Shown piece by piece: positions 59,902 through 64,000 of a stretch of DNA of 64,000 nucleotides (position 1 is its first letter; the number at the start of each line of letters is the position of its first letter). The stretch lies in the NCBI GenBank assembly GCA_003612285.1, contig RAYE01000009.1, forward strand, positions 46,864 through 110,863, written 5' to 3'. The DNA comes from a bacterium D16-51 (GTDB lineage Bacteria; Bacillota; Clostridia; Lachnospirales; Lachnospiraceae). The notes below the pieces were generated by a model, which worked only from the letters and a program-made list of their open reading frames with translations, did not search any database and was not told the DNA's origin. The position numbers and the translations under genes were made by a program.

Positions 59902-61340
59902 TTGCATTCATGCCCACAATTTATGAAGATGAACTGTGTTACAGCTGGTTTGCAAGGTATTACTGCCACAGTGGGTATCCTGCCTATGGGTATGCACTGG
60001 ATGATTTATTTGGGAAAAGGGCAATCCACTTTAATGCAGGGTACATTAGCAGCAGTTTCCAGGATGATGCCAAGGGAATTATTACTAATATGATTCCAAT
60101 GGAAACATTGATTTTGGAACACACTATGTTTCCCACAGCAAGGTTCATGGAACATCAAAGGATGCAGAAAGCATTAGAATGTATGGAAAGGGAGGAGGGA
60201 AAGGCCAGCAGCCTTATTCCCCTTCCTAAGGGCAGGGACACCAGATACTTAAGGTACTGCCCCTGCTGTGCCACAGAACAGAGGGAAAACTTTGGTGAAG
60301 CCTTTTGGACAAGGACAGCAAACATTAACCATGCCAGTGTCTGTGCAAAACACAGGTGTAAGCTAAAAAATACTGGTATTATACTATCTGGGAAACAGTC
60401 ACCGAGGTTACATATTGCTGAACAGGTAATCGAAGATACCGAACCAGAATTTACTGATAATACAATAGAAGTGAAATTTACTGAATATCTCACAAAGGTA
60501 TTCCATGCACCAGTTAATAAAAATAACCAGATTGGAATATCAGATTTTTTAAAATCCAAACTGGAAGGGACAAAATATTTAAGTGTAAGTGGGCAGCAAA
60601 GGAATATCAGGCTGTTTTATGATGATTTCATGGATTTCTACAGGACCATACCAGATAACAGTATTACTGAATTACCACAGATACAGAAGATATTCACAGG
60701 GTACCGCTTTGGTTTTTTTGAGATATGCCAGATAGCTTTCTTTTTACATATAGAAGTTTCAGAAATGGTTGCCCCAGTACTTCCAGAAAAATCCCAGGCA
60801 GAAGTATTTCAGGAAAAGGTTGCATTCCTTAGAAAAGAGGGGTTCGGTGCAAAAAAGATAGCTGGAATCTTAGGTGCCGATTTCCATTCAGTACAGAAAG
60901 CAGGGATAACTAAGAAGAAAGCAGGACATGATTATTCTGTACGAAAAGGAATTACTAGGGAGGACTGGGGTAAGATGGATGCAGAAATGCTTCCTAAGGT
61001 AGGGGAACTATGTAAAAATCTGTATTTTAATGAGGATGGGAAACCTGGGAAAGTCAGTGTTGGGGCAGTTTGCAGAATCCTGGATTTTCCAAACAAAAGG
61101 ATAAACTACTTACCCAGGTGTAGAAGTGAAATCAGGAAATACGGGGAATCCCAGGAAGTTTTCTGGGCGAGAAAAATTGTATGGAGTTATCGGAAACTGG
61201 TGTCAGAGGGGCAGGGGATAAGTTATAACAGGCTGTGCAGGCCGCTTAACCTAAGAAAAGAAAATTTTATTTCAGCACTTGGGTTCCTAAGCCTTTTCTG
61301 TAGTGAGGAAGAAGCAGCATGTATTAGGGAAGTTTTATAG
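59898..61340 (+). CDS. TnsD/TniQ-family target selector
   Basis: A 480-residue protein. The N-terminal TniQ domain has YSWFARYYCHSGYP and a zinc motif CPCCATEQRENFGEAFW, followed by HASVCAKHRCKL. Its C-terminal half contains HTH-like segments (LRKEGFGAKKIAGILGADFH, KVSVGAVCRILDFPNKRINY), as in TnsD proteins that bind a specific chromosomal site. It overlaps tnsC by 4 bp. The long form suggests site-specific and not random targeting; the site is not identified. Confidence 0.85.
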   Translation: MIAFMPTIYEDELCYSWFARYYCHSGYPAYGYALDDLFGKRAIHFNAGYISSSFQDDAKGIITNMIPMETLILEHTMFPTARFMEHQRMQKALECMEREEGKASSLIPLPKGRDTRYLRYCPCCATEQRENFGEAFWTRTANINHASVCAKHRCKLKNTGIILSGKQSPRLHIAEQVIEDTEPEFTDNTIEVKFTEYLTKVFHAPVNKNNQIGISDFLKSKLEGTKYLSVSGQQRNIRLFYDDFMDFYRTIPDNSITELPQIQKIFTGYRFGFFEICQIAFFLHIEVSEMVAPVLPEKSQAEVFQEKVAFLRKEGFGAKKIAGILGADFHSVQKAGITKKKAGHDYSVRKGITREDWGKMDAEMLPKVGELCKNLYFNEDGKPGKVSVGAVCRILDFPNKRINYLPRCRSEIRKYGESQEVFWARKIVWSYRKLVSEGQGISYNRLCRPLNLRKENFISALGFLSLFCSEEEAACIREVL

Positions 61341-61370
61341 GATGTAATTTGAATATGTTTATTTGGGTTC

Positions 61371-61423
61371 AGGGCGGTGCAGTATAGAATCTGTAAGTTT
61401 GACCTATGCTGCATTGCCCTGTT
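61371..61423 (+). terminator. hairpin after the Tn7-like operon
   Basis: CAGGGCGGTGCAGTATAG and CTATGCTGCATTGCCCTG pair over 18 positions with three mismatches, loop of 17 nt, followed by a pyrimidine-rich stretch. Probably ends the tns transcript. Confidence 0.6.
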
Positions 61424-62314
61424 TCCTTCTGTCCCTTTGTTTATAGGATGGAACAGTCCTAGTAAGATTTGTAAGATTAAAGCAAGCGGCCTGTGTTTTT
61501 TATTTTGATAGTGCCTTTTCTAAGGTACTTGGGAGGTTTCAAGGTACACAGGTATCCTGTATCTCCTCTGTGCTTTTGCTTTTTATGTTATCCCCATGAA
61601 ACAGGTACAGGTTACAGAAAACCCAGATACCTTTGTTGCCTAAGTGGCAGAAAATCAGAAGTGCCAGGATAAAGAAGATAAGTATATTGCATAAGCATCC
61701 AGAGCAGTTACCTAAGTGTGGACTGCCATGCATGGGTGCAAAGTTCCAAGTACCAGGCACCTCCTGATTATTTTATCTAAGCCTAAGTTAAAATTTTTTA
61801 CTTGAGTGGTGGAACCGAGGAACTTTGGAACTGTAAATAAAATACAGGGGTACTTGCCATAAGTTCCACTATATTTTCACTTAGGTAAAATCAGATATTG
61901 TTAAATCCCTGCTGAATATACAAGTGTCTAAAAACAGTGGCCACATTGGTACCGCTGCTGGCACTTAGGTAAATCTTAGTAACACCCTGGCATGAACTCA
62001 AAATAAAACACATATTCTTCTGTAGCTGTGCTGGCCCTTTTCAGGGCAACTAGGTACAAAGATTTAACAAGGTTATTCTGAAAACAACAGTAACTCTGTC
62101 TTATATCTAAATGCTGGACTACAAATCAGATGGACAAAAGGTAAATCCTATACAGGGGGCTTTTGCCTTTTCCTGCATTATGGTGGCGGACAGGGGTAAA
62201 CTCTCATGGATAGGATTTTCAGGTGCTGTCCAAAGATATAGATTTAGTTTCAAGGGTAGCTGGGATATCTTGCTTTACAGGTATTATGCTTTGATATTTC
62301 ATATTACAAACAAC
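61424..62314. other. non-coding region with repeated CCTAAGTG motifs
   Basis: Five related motifs: CCTAAGTG at 61639 and 61711, CCTAAGTT at 61782, and the inverse CACTTAGG at 61878 and 61962, several within longer GTTACCTAAGTG/CACTTAGGTAA contexts. No gene is convincing in this 890 bp. It may be a second transposon end, a regulatory RNA, or a degraded region. Confidence 0.45.
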
Positions 62315-63912
62315 TTAATTATTAACAATGTTAGTGCTGATAGTGCCAGTTTCTAAATCTATATCCCATACAAATTTGTTACTATCATCCACAGACAAGC
62401 TGTCAATCTTTCCATCATGTCCAGAAAAATTAACATTAAACTCATAGTTATCCATCTTCTTATAACCTGCAGGTACTGCAGTCTGCACCAGCTTATACTT
62501 CCCACTGTTAAGGCCAGCAATGGTGCAAGGGTTTCCTGTGATGTTGTCAAGGACTTTTACATATTTCTCATAATACACACTGCCTGATTTTAAGGTTTTA
62601 TACTTATACAATGCAAACTTTGCACCACTGATGTCATTGCCATCCATATCTGTGTTCCTGAATTTCATGGTTGCTGCATAAATATTGGCAGAACCCATAT
62701 CTACAGTTTTTGCCCCTGTGCCATTATCATAAGACATGGAAGCTGTTACTGTATTGATGGCAACAGCATTGCTGTTTAGTTCTGTGTCCATGGTAATGCT
62801 GATTTTATCTGCAAGTTCATATTGGTGGATTGAAGCATCCTTAATGTTGTTAATGGTTACTATAATATCTTGGCCATTTGCATCTACATGATATGCACTG
62901 CCTGAAATTTCTTTCTTAGTCATACGGAACATTTTAAGGGAACCCTCTTTGTAAGACAGCCCTGCTGGCAGGGTAATATGGAATGTAGCACTGCATGCCC
63001 TGTCATCTGGAAGCCAATGTAATGCAGTAAATGAACCACTATAATCCTGTCCAAACACAAAAGAGAACCACTAGTAAGGCAATTGTTTGGTGGAAATCCA
63101 TTGCTAATAGCATAATCATCCTGGTTATCAAACATTTGCTCACAATCATTGCATCTTATCCAGAACCCACCATTTGCTGTCCTTGTTGTCCACTTGCCAT
63201 ACATTAAATCACTCATCTGGAAACCTGCTGTGATTGGTATAGAGTCACCAATAGAATAACCATCCTCTTCCCTGATGTTGCTCATCAGGCCAAAATAATT
63301 GTCTATTGTGAACATTGTTGTTGGAGATGGAATATCACGGTTAGGGTCAAGCTCTTCCTCATCCTTTTCTTCTGTTTCAATTTTTCTGCCTTTTACTGCC
63401 TGCTTCTTGCCAGTTAATCCTTTTGACTTCAAAATCTTTTTATAAGCCTTCAGCTTATTTTCTGGCACAAGAACGACAACTTTTGCATTTAAGCCCTTAA
63501 AAGCTGCAGTACCGACAGTTTTTGCTTTCAGGTTGAATGTATTAATGGTAACATTCTTTAAATTTTTACAGCCATAAAATGCTTTTTTGCCAATTACCTT
63601 TACATTCTCACCAATTATAAGCTTTTTAACTTTCTTGTTGCCATTCAATGCATTAGCCTTCACACCAGTCACCTTGTACTCCTGCTCATTAATCTTAATG
63701 GTTGAAGGAATTTCAACTGATGTTGTGGACTTTTTGGAAAGTCCTGTAAACTGTACTTCCATCTGGGTATCATCTGTAATGATATATTCACCACTTGCAT
63801 AATCAAAAGTGCTGTCTGCTGCTACTGCTTCGTTATTACTGTAATAATTATAAGTTAACACTATTGCTATTATTATCAAAATAGAAATTATTCTTTTTCT
63901 TTTCATATTCAT
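62315..63912 (-). pseudogene. secreted BspA-LRR/SpaA surface protein with a frameshift
   Basis: The N-terminal frame (62920-63912) starts with a signal peptide (MNMKRKRIISILIIIAIVL) and a leucine-rich BspA-type region (LNGNKKVKKLIIGENVKVIG, CKNLKNVTINTF). Near 63055 the frame shifts; the second frame (62315-63058) carries strand-rich adhesin sequence and a SpaA/Cna-B type domain (GNDISGAKFALYKYKTLKSG, YKLVQTAVPAGYKKMDNYEF). Adding one T in the CTTTTG tract on the coding strand would join them. No LPxTG anchor follows. It could be a sequencing artefact, phase variation or true decay. Confidence 0.7.
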
Positions 63913-64000
63913 TCCTCCATCCTTTTTTCGGTAGTGTCAAGTCTACTATCTGATTTTCTTATTAAAAGCCTTAATTTCAGGGAGTTTGCAAAAAAATGAG

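Noticed and set aside
56268..62100. CRISPR-associated transposon (CAST)
   Set aside because: tnsABC-tniQ are present, but no cas gene or repeat-spacer array is visible; TniQ is long and TnsD-like. The window ends before the whole cargo can be inspected.

Overview
The window looks like a chromosome segment of a low-GC Gram-positive anaerobe of the Clostridia, most likely Lachnospiraceae. This is judged from the housekeeping proteins (HD-GYP, Pth, Mfd, a PrsA-like lipoprotein, CheX, GuaA), the AGGAGG-type ribosome binding sites, frequent GTG/TTG starts, and the DUF5688/DUF6273-type accessory genes. No rRNA or tRNA gene was recognised.

Region 1 (1-10.1 kb) is ordinary core genome: a c-di-GMP phosphodiesterase end, pth, mfd, a foldase lipoprotein, a CheX-like protein, a SpoU methyltransferase, two adjacent CobW-type GTPases (one with a His-rich metal-binding insert, one fused to a YcgQ/DUF1980-like domain), and a convergent AI-2E-family permease. 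Region 2 (10.1-23.2 kb) is a degraded accessory island between two perfect 53-bp inverted repeats 12.3 kb apart. It holds a VanY-like carboxypeptidase, an ECF sigma/anti-sigma pair, remnants of conjugative-transposon, IS110 and IS630 genes, an IS982-type element, a broken surface protein, a small peptide deformylase, toxin-antitoxin debris and an intact two-component system.

Region 3 (24.0-55.8 kb) is the main feature. guaA is followed by three integrative elements in direct tandem, delimited by four copies of a 12-bp site GAGTTCGA[A/G]T[A/G][A/G] that includes the guaA stop codon. Each copy still encodes Glu-Phe-Glu-stop, with TAA, TAG or TGA as the stop. Each element has its own tyrosine integrase, excisionase-like protein, XRE repressor and pair of 11-bp-phased arm repeats (GGAACTAAAAT, GATACC or GGCAAC type). 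Element 1 (9.6 kb) resembles a phage-satellite or cryptic-prophage module: int, CI, Cro, a replisome organiser with internal iterons, a resolvase and a holin-like toxin, with no relaxase. Elements 2 and 3 (10.3 and 10.4 kb) are mobilizable, each with a RHH accessory protein, a RepA-like ATPase, a putative oriT, a MobV-type relaxase and a small conserved partner. Cargo in element 2 is two GNAT acetyltransferases, a HEAT-like protein, a Vat/CatB-type acetyltransferase and yjdF with a probable riboswitch leader. Cargo in element 3 is an orphan winged-helix regulator, a TetR/hydrolase pair and a TIR / membrane protein / TIR-like operon, the best candidate for a little-described defence system. That operon sits between two copies of the right end of element 3 and carries the same putative operator as the xis-int promoter.

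Region 4 (55.8-64 kb) begins with two terminators, probably the displaced downstream region of guaA. A Tn7-like operon follows: a compact TnsA-like nuclease, a TnsB DDE transposase, a TnsC ATPase whose best start is followed by an amber codon at codon 5, and a TnsD/TniQ protein. Then come about 1 kb of non-coding DNA with repeated CCTAAGTG motifs and a frameshifted secreted BspA-LRR/SpaA surface protein. The left end of the Tn7-like element was not identified and may lie outside the window.
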